Assembly: GCA_964494085.1 (NCBI GenBank)
Contig: CAZBQJ010000004.1
Location: 1 to 64,000 of the forward strand
DNA length: 64,000 nt
Direction: 5' to 3'
Source of the DNA: CAZBQJ01 sp964494085
GTDB taxonomy: Bacteria; Patescibacteriota; Gracilibacteria; UBA1369
Notes under the pieces: model-generated
Databases searched by the model: none
What the model saw: only the letters and a program-made list of their open reading frames with translations
Told to the model about the DNA's origin: nothing
In this document: piece by piece, positions 44,144 through 53,683 of the stretch
Position numbering within the stretch: position 1 is the stretch's first letter
How the letters are laid out: each line of letters begins with the position of its first letter
Program-made: the position numbers and the translations under genes

Positions 44144-45019
44144 ATGACCTCATCAATGTTGCTAAGTAAAATTGAGTTGAAACCCTCTATAGGCAATGTA
44201 GTTTTTAAGGAACTTACCAAAAAATCTACTAGGCCATTTTTAAAATGGGTTGGCGGAAAAACTCAACTACTCGATGAATTAAAAAAGTACATTCCGAAAA
44301 ATTTTAATAAATATATTGAGCCATTTGTTGGAGGAGGAGCATTACTTTTCGACCTTGCTCCTCAAAAAGCCATAATCAATGATGCAAATGAAGAATTAAT
44401 TAATGCATACACTGTATTAAGAGACGATGTAGATGCGCTAATTAATGAGCTTTCGACATACGTATATTGCACGGAATTTTACTATAGAATGAGAGCAAAA
44501 AATCCTAAAAATTTATCTCAGATCGAAAGAGCAGCAAGGATGATTTATTTAAATAAAACCTGTTTCAATGGTTTATATCGTGTAAACAAAAAAGGAGAAT
44601 TCAACGTTCCTATTGGCCGGTATACAAATCCAACGATTTGCGATGAAGAAAAATTGAGAAATGCTCACTTGGCTCTGCAAAATGTAACCATTGAATGTAC
44701 AGATTTCATAAAGGTTTTACTGAAATATGCGGAAAAGGGAGACCTTATTTATATAGATCCTCCATACCATCCGGTCGGAAAACATTCAGACTTTAAGCGT
44801 TACACAAAAGACTTCTTCTACAAAGAAGATCAAATAGCTTTAAAAGAATTGATCATGGAGCTAAAAAGACGTGGTTGTTTTGTAATAGCTAGTAATTCCC
44901 ACTGCGAATTTATTCTTGATCTCTATAAAGACTTTGACATTAAAGTGGTCAATGCAAAGCGGTATATCAATAAAATTGCTGAACGTCGTAACAACATAAA
45001 TGAAGTAATAATCCTATGA
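44144..45019 (+). CDS. DNA adenine methyltransferase, D12 (Dam/DpnM) class
   Basis: This enzyme methylates adenine N6 in one strand of an asymmetric site. The 291-residue protein has FLKWVGGKTQLLDEL and EPFVGGGALLFDL (SAM-binding motifs X and I) and the catalytic motif IDPPYHPVGK (motif IV). Its last four bases overlap the next methylase gene (ATGA), so the two are translationally coupled. With the second methylase and the AlwI-family nuclease it forms a type IIS restriction-modification set that needs two methylases for the two strands. Confidence 0.93.
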   Translation: MTSSMLLSKIELKPSIGNVVFKELTKKSTRPFLKWVGGKTQLLDELKKYIPKNFNKYIEPFVGGGALLFDLAPQKAIINDANEELINAYTVLRDDVDALINELSTYVYCTEFYYRMRAKNPKNLSQIERAARMIYLNKTCFNGLYRVNKKGEFNVPIGRYTNPTICDEEKLRNAHLALQNVTIECTDFIKVLLKYAEKGDLIYIDPPYHPVGKHSDFKRYTKDFFYKEDQIALKELIMELKRRGCFVIASNSHCEFILDLYKDFDIKVVNAKRYINKIAERRNNINEVIIL

Positions 45020-46086
45020 ATCCACAACTGATCCTAGATCGAGAACAGTTTAAAATTCCCCATGATCAGATGGAATTTTTCCCGTCTACCAGGTTTATGG
45101 GCAGTAAAACCAAGTTGTTGGACTTTATTTGGGATAATGTGAAACATTTAGCGGTTAACTCTGTTTTAGATGCCTTTAGTGGAAGTGGAGTGGTTGGATA
45201 CATGTTTAAAACAAAGGGAAAGAAGGTACATAGTAATGATATTTTGCAGTATTCATCAAATATTGCTAAAGCCCTTATTGAAAATAATGAGAGCATAATT
45301 GATCATGAGGATTTAATTACACTGCTTGGAAGATCGGTTAAGACAAATGGTTTTATCCGCGATACTTTTAGAGGCCTTTACTTCACGGAAGAAGAAAATT
45401 TATTTTTAGAGCAGGTTTGGCATAGGATAGAATTTCTTAGCAATCCAGCAAAGAAAGCATTGGCCTTATCGGCTTTAGCTAGGGCTTGTGTCAAAAAAAG
45501 ACCACGAGGAATTTTTACTTATACTGGCGATAGATATGATGATGGAAGGAAAGATTTAAGGACTACGATGGAGGAACATTTTGTTAATGCTGTGACTGTT
45601 TATAACAAAGCGGTCTTTGATAATGATCAAAAGAATTCAGGGACTTGTGGGGATATATTTACTTTAGAAAATAGAAATTTTGATCTTGTTTACATGGACC
45701 CGCCATATTTTTCGACAAGATCAGACAACGATTATTTGAGACGATACCACTTCGTTGAAGGATTGGCTTCATATTGGCAAGATGTAGAAATTCAAACTTC
45801 AACAAAGACTAAAAAAATAAAGAAGTATCAGACTCAATTTGACTCAAAGACTAGCGTTTATAACGCTTTTCATAAGCTTTTTGCAATGTTTCCCAAGTCA
45901 ATTCTGGTTGTCTCTTATTCTTCGAATTCTTTGCCAACTAAAGAGGAAATGATTGAAATTCTCAAGCAATATAGAAAAACTGTAGATATTAAGGAGTTTG
46001 ATCACAAGTATTCTTTTGGTAACCAAAATCATAAAATTGGTGACAACAAAAATTCCGTAAAGGAATATCTATTTATCGCTTATTAA
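45016..46086 (+). CDS. Second DNA adenine methyltransferase of the R-M set
   Basis: The 356-residue protein carries FMGSKTKLLDFIWD and LDAFSGSGVVGYMFK (motif I), and LVYMDPPYFSTRSDNDYLRRY (motif IV). This is the D12-class arrangement with a different target-recognition part from its neighbour. It starts within the previous gene's stop and ends three bases before the endonuclease gene. Its likely role is to protect the complementary strand of the recognition site. Confidence 0.92.
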   Translation: MNPQLILDREQFKIPHDQMEFFPSTRFMGSKTKLLDFIWDNVKHLAVNSVLDAFSGSGVVGYMFKTKGKKVHSNDILQYSSNIAKALIENNESIIDHEDLITLLGRSVKTNGFIRDTFRGLYFTEEENLFLEQVWHRIEFLSNPAKKALALSALARACVKKRPRGIFTYTGDRYDDGRKDLRTTMEEHFVNAVTVYNKAVFDNDQKNSGTCGDIFTLENRNFDLVYMDPPYFSTRSDNDYLRRYHFVEGLASYWQDVEIQTSTKTKKIKKYQTQFDSKTSVYNAFHKLFAMFPKSILVVSYSSNSLPTKEEMIEILKQYRKTVDIKEFDHKYSFGNQNHKIGDNKNSVKEYLFIAY

Positions 46087-46089
46087 CAT

Positions 46090-47985
46090 ATGAAACAGTG
46101 GAATATTGGCAATACAACCATTCGCAATCCAAATAGGATTCCAGACGGATTGAAACTCCTCAAAAAATTTGAAGGAAAAATCTGGGATTACCAACTACAG
46201 GCTGAATTTTACGATGAAGCTAAAAAAAACGACATTCTTGAAAGTGAAAGTGAAAAGATTACACCAGAAAGAAAGGCTCATTTCGCCCGTAAATGGGCTG
46301 CATCTTTCAATCAGCTTGGATTTGCACGAGCATGGAAAGATGTAGATAAGGGACCTGTTAAAATAACAGAAGTTGGCAATCAGCTTGTGAACGACGAGAT
46401 AACCTTTGAAGAAGCAATGCTTCGCCAGCTTTTAAAGTATCAATTACCTTCAGTTATTGAGAATGGAAAGAATTATGAAGAATTTAAAGTTCATCCATTT
46501 AGAGTATTTCTTGGAGTAATTTATGGACTTTGTGAACAAGGCATTTCTGGTTTAACAAAAGAGGAAATCGGGCTCTATGTGATTACAACTTTGCGTGATG
46601 AAAAAATAGCAGATACGGTTACAAAAATAGCGAAGTATCGCACTGAAAGAAGTGCAATTAAGGGGAATAACCCTAAACTTGATTACTTTCGAGGTAAGCT
46701 TAAAGAGATGATAGCGGATATTTTTTCTGAAGATATTTCGCGAGCTAAAAAAGTTATTTCTGATCTCCTGGCTGCGAGTAAAAAGTCGAAAGATTTTTTG
46801 AAATCTCCAGATTTTGAAAATGAATTACGAAAAATTTTGTTTGGCAAAGAGCCAAAAAAGCAGAAAATGACAAAGCAGATAGAGGGATTGATGTCTGCTG
46901 GTAGCGGCCTAACCAAAGTTTTTGACTATTATCTTGATGAGTTTGTAGGGACGAAGGGCGGAACTTTGAAAGATTATTCCGACTCGCAGATACGCTATGT
47001 CATGACTACGGGGCTTTTCAGCCTTAATAAGGATAGAATTGTAATCAAAAACAATAAGATTGATCTTATAAAATCCATCTTGGCAGAGGAGGCCGATTTT
47101 CTTGAGGACAAGGATTATTTGGAATATTTCTATAACCCTGAGTTGCCGAAATTGCCCTTGGATGATGAACAGTTTATGGTCCTCAATGTTGGCGACTTGC
47201 AGCAACAAATTGAGGCTTTATCGGAAAGGACTGGTATAGAGGTGGAGCCACTGATGACCGTTGAGAGGAGCGTGCCAAAGTTGAAAAAGATAAGCCAAGA
47301 ATTGGAGAAAAAACTCATTGAGCAAAAGGAATATCTTTTTTACAAAGATCAATCCTTGGATGAGCAAATAGACGACATTATTGATTATTTTGAGATGATA
47401 AAATCTCGTTCTCTTTTGGGAGGTGATGCTTACTTTCCAGCTTATTATGAATGGGCTATTTGGAGAGTTTTTTTGGCAATCAATACGCTTGTTGGTTCAA
47501 TATCCGAGACAAGGAATTTTCAAATAGATGAAGAACTTAAACCAATTCATCACGCAAAAGGTGGTGTACCGGATATGGTTTTTAATTATGAAGATTTTGC
47601 AATAGTTTGTGAGGTGACTTTACATCAGTCAGTAAGCCAATGGGCGGCTGAATACACTTCGGTGCCTAAGCACGTTGCAACCATGTCCGCAGGTTCTAGA
47701 AAACCAGTTTTTGGCATTTTTGTGGCCCCAAGGATTGAACCAAACATGGCTCAGCAGTTGTTTAATGCCTCTTGGCACATAAATGACGAGTTTTTGAATC
47801 TCAATATTGTGCCATTTTCTACGGAGCAAGTTGTGGCGATTTTACAGAATTTTAAGAAGAAGAAATTTAGCGTTAAAGATCTTAAAGCAGCCCTTGAAAA
47901 GTTTGTAGGGCTAAAGACTGGGGTAAAAAATGGAAAGGATTGGTATGAAAAAATAAGTAAAGACTTATTGAGTATTTTTTCATGA
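46090..47985 (+). CDS. AlwI-family type IIS restriction endonuclease
   Basis: The 631-residue protein resembles the AlwI/PleI/BstNBI family, which cut a few bases outside short asymmetric sites such as GGATC or GAGTC. The nuclease core near the C-terminus reads GGVPDMVFNYEDFAIVCEVTL, giving the PD...ExT-type acids Asp495 and Glu508. It continues with an SQWAAEYTSVPKHV segment like the family. The N-terminal half is helical and probably reads DNA. It is the last gene of the three-gene R-M operon. The exact recognition site cannot be deduced. Confidence 0.82.
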   Translation: MKQWNIGNTTIRNPNRIPDGLKLLKKFEGKIWDYQLQAEFYDEAKKNDILESESEKITPERKAHFARKWAASFNQLGFARAWKDVDKGPVKITEVGNQLVNDEITFEEAMLRQLLKYQLPSVIENGKNYEEFKVHPFRVFLGVIYGLCEQGISGLTKEEIGLYVITTLRDEKIADTVTKIAKYRTERSAIKGNNPKLDYFRGKLKEMIADIFSEDISRAKKVISDLLAASKKSKDFLKSPDFENELRKILFGKEPKKQKMTKQIEGLMSAGSGLTKVFDYYLDEFVGTKGGTLKDYSDSQIRYVMTTGLFSLNKDRIVIKNNKIDLIKSILAEEADFLEDKDYLEYFYNPELPKLPLDDEQFMVLNVGDLQQQIEALSERTGIEVEPLMTVERSVPKLKKISQELEKKLIEQKEYLFYKDQSLDEQIDDIIDYFEMIKSRSLLGGDAYFPAYYEWAIWRVFLAINTLVGSISETRNFQIDEELKPIHHAKGGVPDMVFNYEDFAIVCEVTLHQSVSQWAAEYTSVPKHVATMSAGSRKPVFGIFVAPRIEPNMAQQLFNASWHINDEFLNLNIVPFSTEQVVAILQNFKKKKFSVKDLKAALEKFVGLKTGVKNGKDWYEKISKDLLSIFS

Positions 47986-48005
47986 GCAATCTCCTTGAGT
48001 TGCAG

Positions 48006-48257
48006 TCACAGCTTCTTGATCTCTTCCAAATCCTTGTACGTTTGTTCAAGAATATTCTGAAAACATGTTTTGCAATATCTCTTTACAGAACTGAAACCGG
48101 AGCCAGCTTTAGGGATTCCGAAGCAGTCTTGTCCAGATTGGATTTCGCAGCTGCAACGGTTACATTCGCTTTTTCTTTGAACGTCAATCCTCTTAGGCCT
48201 GCCATTCGAAGACCCAATGAGGGATGGCGTTTTTCCTTTAGGTTTGTTGTTTTTCAT
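48006..48257 (-). CDS. Small zinc-ribbon protein
   Basis: I start this 83-residue protein at 48257 (MKNNKPKGKTPSL), 20 bases inside the end of the helicase gene, as expected for coupled translation. It has a basic N-terminal tail and two cysteine pairs, CNRC and CKTC, with another cysteine between them; this is a likely zinc ribbon. It could bind DNA and work with the helicase. It converges on the endonuclease gene. Confidence 0.65.
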   Translation of the reverse strand: MKNNKPKGKTPSLIGSSNGRPKRIDVQRKSECNRCSCEIQSGQDCFGIPKAGSGFSSVKRYCKTCFQNILEQTYKDLEEIKKL

Positions 48258-50292
48258 AATCGCTTTGGACTTTTTTGACCCTGCGGACAAGAAGTTGAAG
48301 TGTTTTTTCCAGAGAATCAATCGCGGACCTAAATTCATCAGTGCTGCAATCTTTTCGCTCTTTCCCGAGTTGCTTGTTCACTGCGTTATTAACCATCATT
48401 ATAGCTGCGATGAAGTTATTTTTCGCCCTAACGTTCAGACCCGAATATCTGTAAGGCATTTCCGTGCCAGTCATTTGCAATCCTGCATTATTCAGGAGAA
48501 TTTTTGCTGTACGCGTAATCTGTTCATCAAGCCTTTTTTTTGCCTCATTCCATTCTTTTTGCGGCTGGATCGCAAAGGGTTCGGCTGGAGATCGACGGAT
48601 TATGCCCGTTGTCCGTGAGCTTTTGACGATTTCTTCCGCTTTGCTCGGATCCAAACCAAGAGCTTTGAGTTTATCGCGAAGATCTTCGACAACGTGCTGA
48701 TCTTCTGCAGTCGTAAAATCCTCTTCCCATAAGGAATCCACTATTTCGCCACTCACCATTATGCCTGGTTCTCCAACCCTCAGCCGCGTCGTGCCCTCCC
48801 GCACTCCTTTGGGCACCTCAGGCTCTTCTCCGTCAATAACTTTTTCCCAAAATGCCTCATCGTCGCTTTCAAATTGTTTGAATTCTTTCAGACGTTGATC
48901 AAGATTCATCCCGAGGTGGGTCACAATATGCCCCATATTATCCGGATGAGCTGGATCGTTCTGGACAACTACGCGCATTATTCGACCAACAAATTGGATG
49001 TATGGCGTAAGCGTTCTAAATGGACGAAAAATGGCAGCAACGCTCAATTTAGGATGGTCAAATCCTTCTCCCAACATTTGTACTTGGATGATGCAATCAA
49101 GCGTTCCGTTCTTTAGGTCGGCGAGAATTTTCTTTTGTTCTTCAGTATCCTGGTCGCTATGGATAACTTCTGCACTATAACCTCGCTCTCGGTAGAGCGC
49201 TCGGATGTCTTTTGCATGATTGATGGTACATGCAACAGCAATCAGCTGATGTTGGGTGCCCGTTTGTCGAAGTTCCTCGAGTTTTTGGAGGCTGCTATCA
49301 ACAACGTGTTGGTTGCAAGGTTTCGCGAGGGCAACTTCCCGGCTAAACCAGTCTTCTTCTTTTAACTTTAAAATTTCGTCGAGTGTATATTTTTTCCCTT
49401 GCTTGTCAGCAAATTCCAATTCTATTTCCGAAGGGGCTACGTAACTTGCTTTCAATCGCTTAATATAACCTTTAAGAGTCGCGCTTCTAAACGGATAGCG
49501 GTAGACCAATTCGCCGTCAATTTCTTGGCGGTCGCTGCGGAAAGGAGTAGCCGTCATGTGAATAACTTTTGCACTGGGAAATCTCTCAAGAACTTTTTTC
49601 CAACTTTCAGCCGCGCTATGATGAGCCTCATCAATAACGATCATGTCAAAAAACTTGTCGGGGAATTGCGTGAGCCATTTATCAACGTTTGTGGCGAGCT
49701 GGTGAATATTTGTAATGACGACATGCGCTTTTTCAGTAACAGAAATATTTCCAGTTTCGAGAGTACAGGCGAGTGGGCCGGAAATCATTTGAGCATCCGC
49801 CAGTGTTCCAGTTTTTCGCCAAAAACACTTTTGTCGATTTGTGATATCCATTGCTTCATACAAGCCATCCCTAATGGTAAGGTTTGGCGATATAATCAAT
49901 ACTCTGCCACGCGCAACCCCGAGAGGCAAAAGTGCAGCAAGTCCCGATTTTCCACATCCGACTGGAATTTGGATGATTGCTTTGTTTTTCCCAGCAGAGA
50001 AAAATTCGCTTACACGGAGATAAGCATCTCTCTGCGGTTCACGAAGAGCCTCGTTTGATTCGATGTTAAAATCAATGCTCGTAAAAAAAGACTCAATCGG
50101 CTGGTTAGAGCGAACCCATTTATCGAGTTGCTCTTTCTCGAAAGTCCATTTTTTCCCGACTCTATTAGCTGGAATTTTTCCTTGCCGAGTCAGAGTGTAC
50201 AAAACAGTCTTCCCTATACCAAGATATTCGGCTGCTTCTTCAACAGAGAGCCACCGTCTTTCTACTTCACTTATTTTAGTATTATTATCCAT
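48238..50292 (-). CDS. SF2 helicase with N-terminal excisionase-type HTH
   Basis: The 684-residue protein starts with a MerR/excisionase-like helix-turn-helix (WLSVEEAAEYLGIGKTVLYTL, 14-60). Next is a type III/UvrB-like ATPase core: Walker A PVGCGKSG (110-117), the DEAHH box, TATPF, QVQMLGEGFD and the arginine-finger region FVGRIMRV. The C-terminal 200 residues are helical and unrecognised. It has no nuclease domain. It is in the same block as the R-M genes but on the other strand and paired with the zinc-ribbon gene. It may be a separate defence or DNA-processing unit. Confidence 0.85.
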   Translation of the reverse strand: MDNNTKISEVERRWLSVEEAAEYLGIGKTVLYTLTRQGKIPANRVGKKWTFEKEQLDKWVRSNQPIESFFTSIDFNIESNEALREPQRDAYLRVSEFFSAGKNKAIIQIPVGCGKSGLAALLPLGVARGRVLIISPNLTIRDGLYEAMDITNRQKCFWRKTGTLADAQMISGPLACTLETGNISVTEKAHVVITNIHQLATNVDKWLTQFPDKFFDMIVIDEAHHSAAESWKKVLERFPSAKVIHMTATPFRSDRQEIDGELVYRYPFRSATLKGYIKRLKASYVAPSEIELEFADKQGKKYTLDEILKLKEEDWFSREVALAKPCNQHVVDSSLQKLEELRQTGTQHQLIAVACTINHAKDIRALYRERGYSAEVIHSDQDTEEQKKILADLKNGTLDCIIQVQMLGEGFDHPKLSVAAIFRPFRTLTPYIQFVGRIMRVVVQNDPAHPDNMGHIVTHLGMNLDQRLKEFKQFESDDEAFWEKVIDGEEPEVPKGVREGTTRLRVGEPGIMVSGEIVDSLWEEDFTTAEDQHVVEDLRDKLKALGLDPSKAEEIVKSSRTTGIIRRSPAEPFAIQPQKEWNEAKKRLDEQITRTAKILLNNAGLQMTGTEMPYRYSGLNVRAKNNFIAAIMMVNNAVNKQLGKERKDCSTDEFRSAIDSLEKTLQLLVRRVKKVQSDYEKQQT

Positions 50293-50300
50293 ATGCCACC

Positions 50301-50318
50301 AAATGATAACAAATGATA
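50301..50318. promoter_or_regulatory. Two direct repeats ahead of the helicase gene
   Basis: AAATGATA occurs twice, exactly ten bases apart, 9-26 bases upstream of the helicase ATG. The one-turn spacing is typical of a regulator binding site; the regulator might be the helicase's own HTH. Confidence 0.35.
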
Positions 50319-50324
50319 GATAGA

Positions 50325-50422
50325 AGTCAATCAGTAAAAATTAACAACCCCGAAAAAGGAGACTCTTTCCGGCGGGCAGGCAAAAAGGAGGGGGTCTGGG
50401 GGAGGAATTTTTGCCTGCCCGC
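50325..50422 (+). repeat. 98-bp inverted repeat, right copy
   Basis: Identical, as reverse complement, to 43689-43786. It contains the same 15-bp hairpin with a G-rich loop holding four G-runs (GG, GGGGG, GGGGG, GG), so a G-quadruplex at the tip is possible. The gene-free stretch 50293-50804 contains this repeat, a GC-rich hairpin and scar C, and otherwise AT-rich sequence without a clear feature. Confidence 0.9.
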
Positions 50423-50454
50423 TGCTCAACTCTTTCTCAACCTCTCTGCCCGCA

Positions 50455-50484
50455 TGCGCCGGCCGAAAGGCGGCGGCCGGCGCA
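50455..50484. repeat. GC-rich hairpin (11-bp stem), right copy
   Basis: TGCGCCGGCCG pairs exactly with CGGCCGGCGCA over loop AAAGGCGG. The design matches the hairpin at 43624-43653 (same stem length, same loop start, CCG/CGG closing bases), although the outer stem bases differ. Confidence 0.8.
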
Positions 50485-50544
50485 GCCGTGAGCGTTGGAG
50501 TTTTGCAAAATTTTCATGGAGGCTAGCCTCCATGTTTCTCTTTG

Positions 50545-50580
50545 AAATAAGTCCGAACTTGCCGGTAAAGGCAGCTCCAA
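50545..50580 (-). repeat. Recombinase-end scar, copy C
   Basis: Thirty-six bases identical to copy B in inverse orientation. On the minus strand it encodes WSCLYRQVRTYF, preceded by KWS as in copy D. Confidence 0.75.
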
Positions 50581-50804
50581 GACCATTTTAGCCATTGAAT
50601 AAGACATAAATAAGGCTTTTCGCATTCATCTTTTTATGACAAAATAATGACTCATCATTTTCCAATTAGAGTCATATTGGCTTATTAAAGGCAATTCAAA
50701 CGCAACTATCTAGAGTTTTATCTTTTTAATAAACATTTTAGTTTTATTTAATGTGATTTAAGTATAAATTTGACATATATTCAAATGGTTAATTTAAATT
50801 AACC

Positions 50805-51752
50805 ATGAATGAATACTTTATAGATAGAGCATCAGAAAAACTACTTTTAGGCAGAACTACTGAAGATATTACTGATTTGGATTTACCTCCAGAGATTGTT
50901 GAGAGCATAAAAAGTAGAATTTGTGATGTAAGATTTGATTGTACGCCTAATTGGGGTGTTAACGGCTTAAGAGACGCTAGTAAAACCACTAAAAACAATT
51001 GGTACTTTAGAGATTTAGCTGCGAAAAAAGTTGCTGAGGATAGACATAGCAATATTGACCAGACAAAACTCAAACCGATATTGGAAAATGCTGTAAAAGA
51101 TATGGTTGGATCGAACGCCAGTTTAGTAGGATATGGCTTGTATGGCAGTTATTTTTATAGAAGAAATGCTCTTCTGCCTGAAGATATAGATATTTTACTT
51201 ATTACTGGAAATACAAGATGCATAGCTTTTGATGCGTTGAAATACAGAAGCGGAGAATTAAAAGATATTTTTATAAATAAATCTAAACTTAGACCAAAAA
51301 CCGATGAGATAGGCATTACTATTGTAAGCGAAGACGAGCTAAGACCTGACAATGCTTCTTTTATTGTAAGTGATGCAGCTTTGCTTGATATATCTACAAC
51401 TTTCTCTCAAGGCAAAACCGTAAATGCCCCACCTCTTCCACCATTTATTGTAATTCAAAATGCTCAAAAAATAATCAATTGGGGAATATCATCAATTTTA
51501 TCTAAGCCATTTTCTTTATTAAGCAGAATTGATGAAGCAATTAGGATGAGGCAAATGGTTTTGGAAGAATATCCTCATGTTGGATTTGATAAATTCGCAA
51601 TCGAAGAATCACTCCCTTCAAAAGAGGATATTTTGTTAGGCATGAACGATACGCAATTAATAGAATTATCTAGATCCATACTTAATACATTAATAGCAGA
51701 TGAAGAAAAAGTTAGAAACTTTATTGCAGAGAGAATTAGATCTACAAAGTAA
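50805..51752 (+). CDS. Nucleotidyltransferase-fold protein
   Basis: The 315-residue protein contains GYGLYGSYFYRRNALLPEDI followed by DILLI. This is the Gly-Ser motif and Asp-x-Asp pair of the pol-beta nucleotidyltransferase fold, near residue 108. The third acidic strand is not certain. The C-terminal half is helical. Relatives transfer nucleotides to antibiotics, proteins or RNA, so the substrate is open. It is the first gene of a block with a PIG-L deacetylase, GT20 glycosyltransferase and MBL-fold protein, overlapping the next gene by 53 bases. Confidence 0.75.
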   Translation: MNEYFIDRASEKLLLGRTTEDITDLDLPPEIVESIKSRICDVRFDCTPNWGVNGLRDASKTTKNNWYFRDLAAKKVAEDRHSNIDQTKLKPILENAVKDMVGSNASLVGYGLYGSYFYRRNALLPEDIDILLITGNTRCIAFDALKYRSGELKDIFINKSKLRPKTDEIGITIVSEDELRPDNASFIVSDAALLDISTTFSQGKTVNAPPLPPFIVIQNAQKIINWGISSILSKPFSLLSRIDEAIRMRQMVLEEYPHVGFDKFAIEESLPSKEDILLGMNDTQLIELSRSILNTLIADEEKVRNFIAERIRSTK

Positions 51753-52404
51753 AATATTAATCATATCACCCCACTTGGATGATAGCGTCTTCTCTTTGGG
51801 AGGTTTGATATATTTACTTAAAGAATATGTAGAAATTACAATTATAAACGTCTTTTCCAATTCAAACTACTGTTATGACAAAGAAATTGATGCTGAAACA
51901 GCAACTAAAATTAGAAAGGAAGAGGATCAATTGGCTTTATTTGAGCTCGGTATAAATAAAATTGTAAATTTAGATTTCAAAGAAGCTCTGCTAAGAGGAC
52001 ATAGTCGAAAGGATATTTTTTTAGATAGAGAGGGCTTAGATGAAACAGATCTAATCAAACAGATTAGCTTCTCGTTAAAACCCTTTGCGGATAATGACAC
52101 TTATGTTATCGCACCTTCCGCCTTCGGCTCACATATAGACCATTTGCTTTGTCGAGAGGCGACAAAAAATATGCCTAATGTGCTTTTTTATGAAGATTTA
52201 CCATATGCCAATAGAAATGTGAGAAATGACTCTACTCTTGATTTTCTCAAAAAATACCAAAAAACAAAGATATCTTTGGGCGATACCTCCATTGAGAAGC
52301 ATCTAAAGGCATGTCTAATTTATAAGTCACAGATACTTGAAAGGCACTATTTAGAAATTAGGGAATTTATATCAACTAAAGGCATTAGTTTATGGAAAAG
52401 TTAA
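51700..52404 (+). CDS. PIG-L (LmbE) family deacetylase
   Basis: PIG-L enzymes are zinc hydrolases that remove acetyl groups from N-acetylglucosamine-type sugars. The 234-residue protein has the zinc motif SPHLDDSVFSLGG (His25, Asp27/Asp28) and the later HIDH (His145, His148). The start overlaps the nucleotidyltransferase gene by 53 bases; a non-ATG start closer to its stop is possible. The end overlaps the GT20 gene by 13 bases, pointing to one tightly coupled operon. Such pairs act in mycothiol- and tunicamycin-type pathways. Confidence 0.9.
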   Translation: MKKKLETLLQRELDLQSKILIISPHLDDSVFSLGGLIYLLKEYVEITIINVFSNSNYCYDKEIDAETATKIRKEEDQLALFELGINKIVNLDFKEALLRGHSRKDIFLDREGLDETDLIKQISFSLKPFADNDTYVIAPSAFGSHIDHLLCREATKNMPNVLFYEDLPYANRNVRNDSTLDFLKKYQKTKISLGDTSIEKHLKACLIYKSQILERHYLEIREFISTKGISLWKS

Positions 52405-53678
52405 GATACTTATTGATTACCAATAGAGGACCTGATTTTGAAACCAGTAACGTAAGGAACAAGGCCATTGGTGGCACTAAAGATGCATATTCAATGCTAG
52501 CAAAAAGCTTATCCAAAAAATGGATTTGTGTTTATCATGGAGATAAGGAAGGACTCAAATCTGAGTATGATATCTTAGACCCTTTATTTTTAGACGCAGT
52601 CCTTTATGAAAGATATTATTACAAATATGTTTCAGAATACCTTTGTCCAAACTTACTTGGATTCAGAGATATAGCTATTTCAAAAGAATATTTTGAAGAC
52701 TTTAAAACAGTTACTTCAATGCTTGCAAATAAGATTCGGCGAGATAATGAAAAAAATCTGATTATTTGTGATTATCATCTATTTCTTCTACCCGACTGCT
52801 TAGATCAATCCTACAAAATTAATTTTTTTTGGTTTATTCCTTTTTCGGATTACAAGGAATATGAACCAGATTTTCTAAGATTAATGCTATTGTCTCTGTC
52901 AAAATGCAATAGACTGTTTTTCTTAACTGAAAAATATAAAGAAAACTTCGTCGAAGCATGCAAAATAATTCTTGGAAATGATAGTATCAAGACTGAAGTT
53001 TTTTCGCTGCCCTTAGGTCCTGACTGGGATTATTTTATTTCAAAAAAAGCTAATCGAAATGAATTTGATGAATTAGTAAAAAATAAATTCGAATTGTCTA
53101 TTAAAGCGGAAGATAGAGTAATTCTGAATGTAAGCCGAATGGATTTTGTAAAAAATGTAACATTTCTCGTAAAAGCTTATGAAAAATTTAGGTACGAGTT
53201 TAAAGACATATCCCCTCTTTTATTATTAGTATTACCAAATCATAGAGACAATTCTATCATCTATAAATTAGCGAAAGAACAAATTTTGAATCTTATACAT
53301 AACTCGCCTTATAAAGATGCAATTCTCATATTAAATGAAAGTTTAAGTAAAAAAGAGATTAGAATACTTTATTCTTTTTCAGATGTTTTAGCATGTTGTT
53401 CGAAATATGATGGTTTTCCAGTTACACCGATGGAGTATCTGTTAGCTGCGCAAGAGAATGCTGGCATGTTGATATCCAATACTATTGGATGTGCTGAATT
53501 CATAGATTGCGATAGATATATTTATGATTACAATGATAAAGATTCATTTAGCTCAAAACTTTATGCTTTGCTGAAGGACGAAACGCAGCTAAATTCAGAG
53601 CAAAATCAAAAGATAGTACCTAAAATAGAAACAATATCACTGCAAAATTGGATAAAACAAATTAATAATATTTTATAA
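52392..53678 (+). CDS. GT20-type glycosyltransferase (trehalose-6-phosphate synthase-like)
   Basis: The 428-residue protein matches the GT20 layout: LLITNRGPDFE near the start with a GGT loop, DYHLFLLPDCL and FFWFIPF in the middle, and NVSRMDFVKNVTFLVKAYEKF for donor binding. DGFPVTPMEYLLAAQ follows near residue 345. OtsA makes trehalose 6-phosphate, and related enzymes make pseudo-disaccharides. The usual phosphate-binding residues cannot be checked in full, so the acceptor is unknown. A PIG-L deacetylase upstream and a HAD phosphatase downstream suggest synthesis of an amino-sugar glycoside followed by dephosphorylation. Confidence 0.85.
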   Translation: MEKLRYLLITNRGPDFETSNVRNKAIGGTKDAYSMLAKSLSKKWICVYHGDKEGLKSEYDILDPLFLDAVLYERYYYKYVSEYLCPNLLGFRDIAISKEYFEDFKTVTSMLANKIRRDNEKNLIICDYHLFLLPDCLDQSYKINFFWFIPFSDYKEYEPDFLRLMLLSLSKCNRLFFLTEKYKENFVEACKIILGNDSIKTEVFSLPLGPDWDYFISKKANRNEFDELVKNKFELSIKAEDRVILNVSRMDFVKNVTFLVKAYEKFRYEFKDISPLLLLVLPNHRDNSIIYKLAKEQILNLIHNSPYKDAILILNESLSKKEIRILYSFSDVLACCSKYDGFPVTPMEYLLAAQENAGMLISNTIGCAEFIDCDRYIYDYNDKDSFSSKLYALLKDETQLNSEQNQKIVPKIETISLQNWIKQINNIL

Positions 53679-53683
53679 ATTCT

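Noticed and set aside
50313..50591. Open frame of 92 codons on the plus strand
   Set aside because: It is the reading of the right-hand 98-bp repeat, hairpin and scar C; no independent coding evidence.
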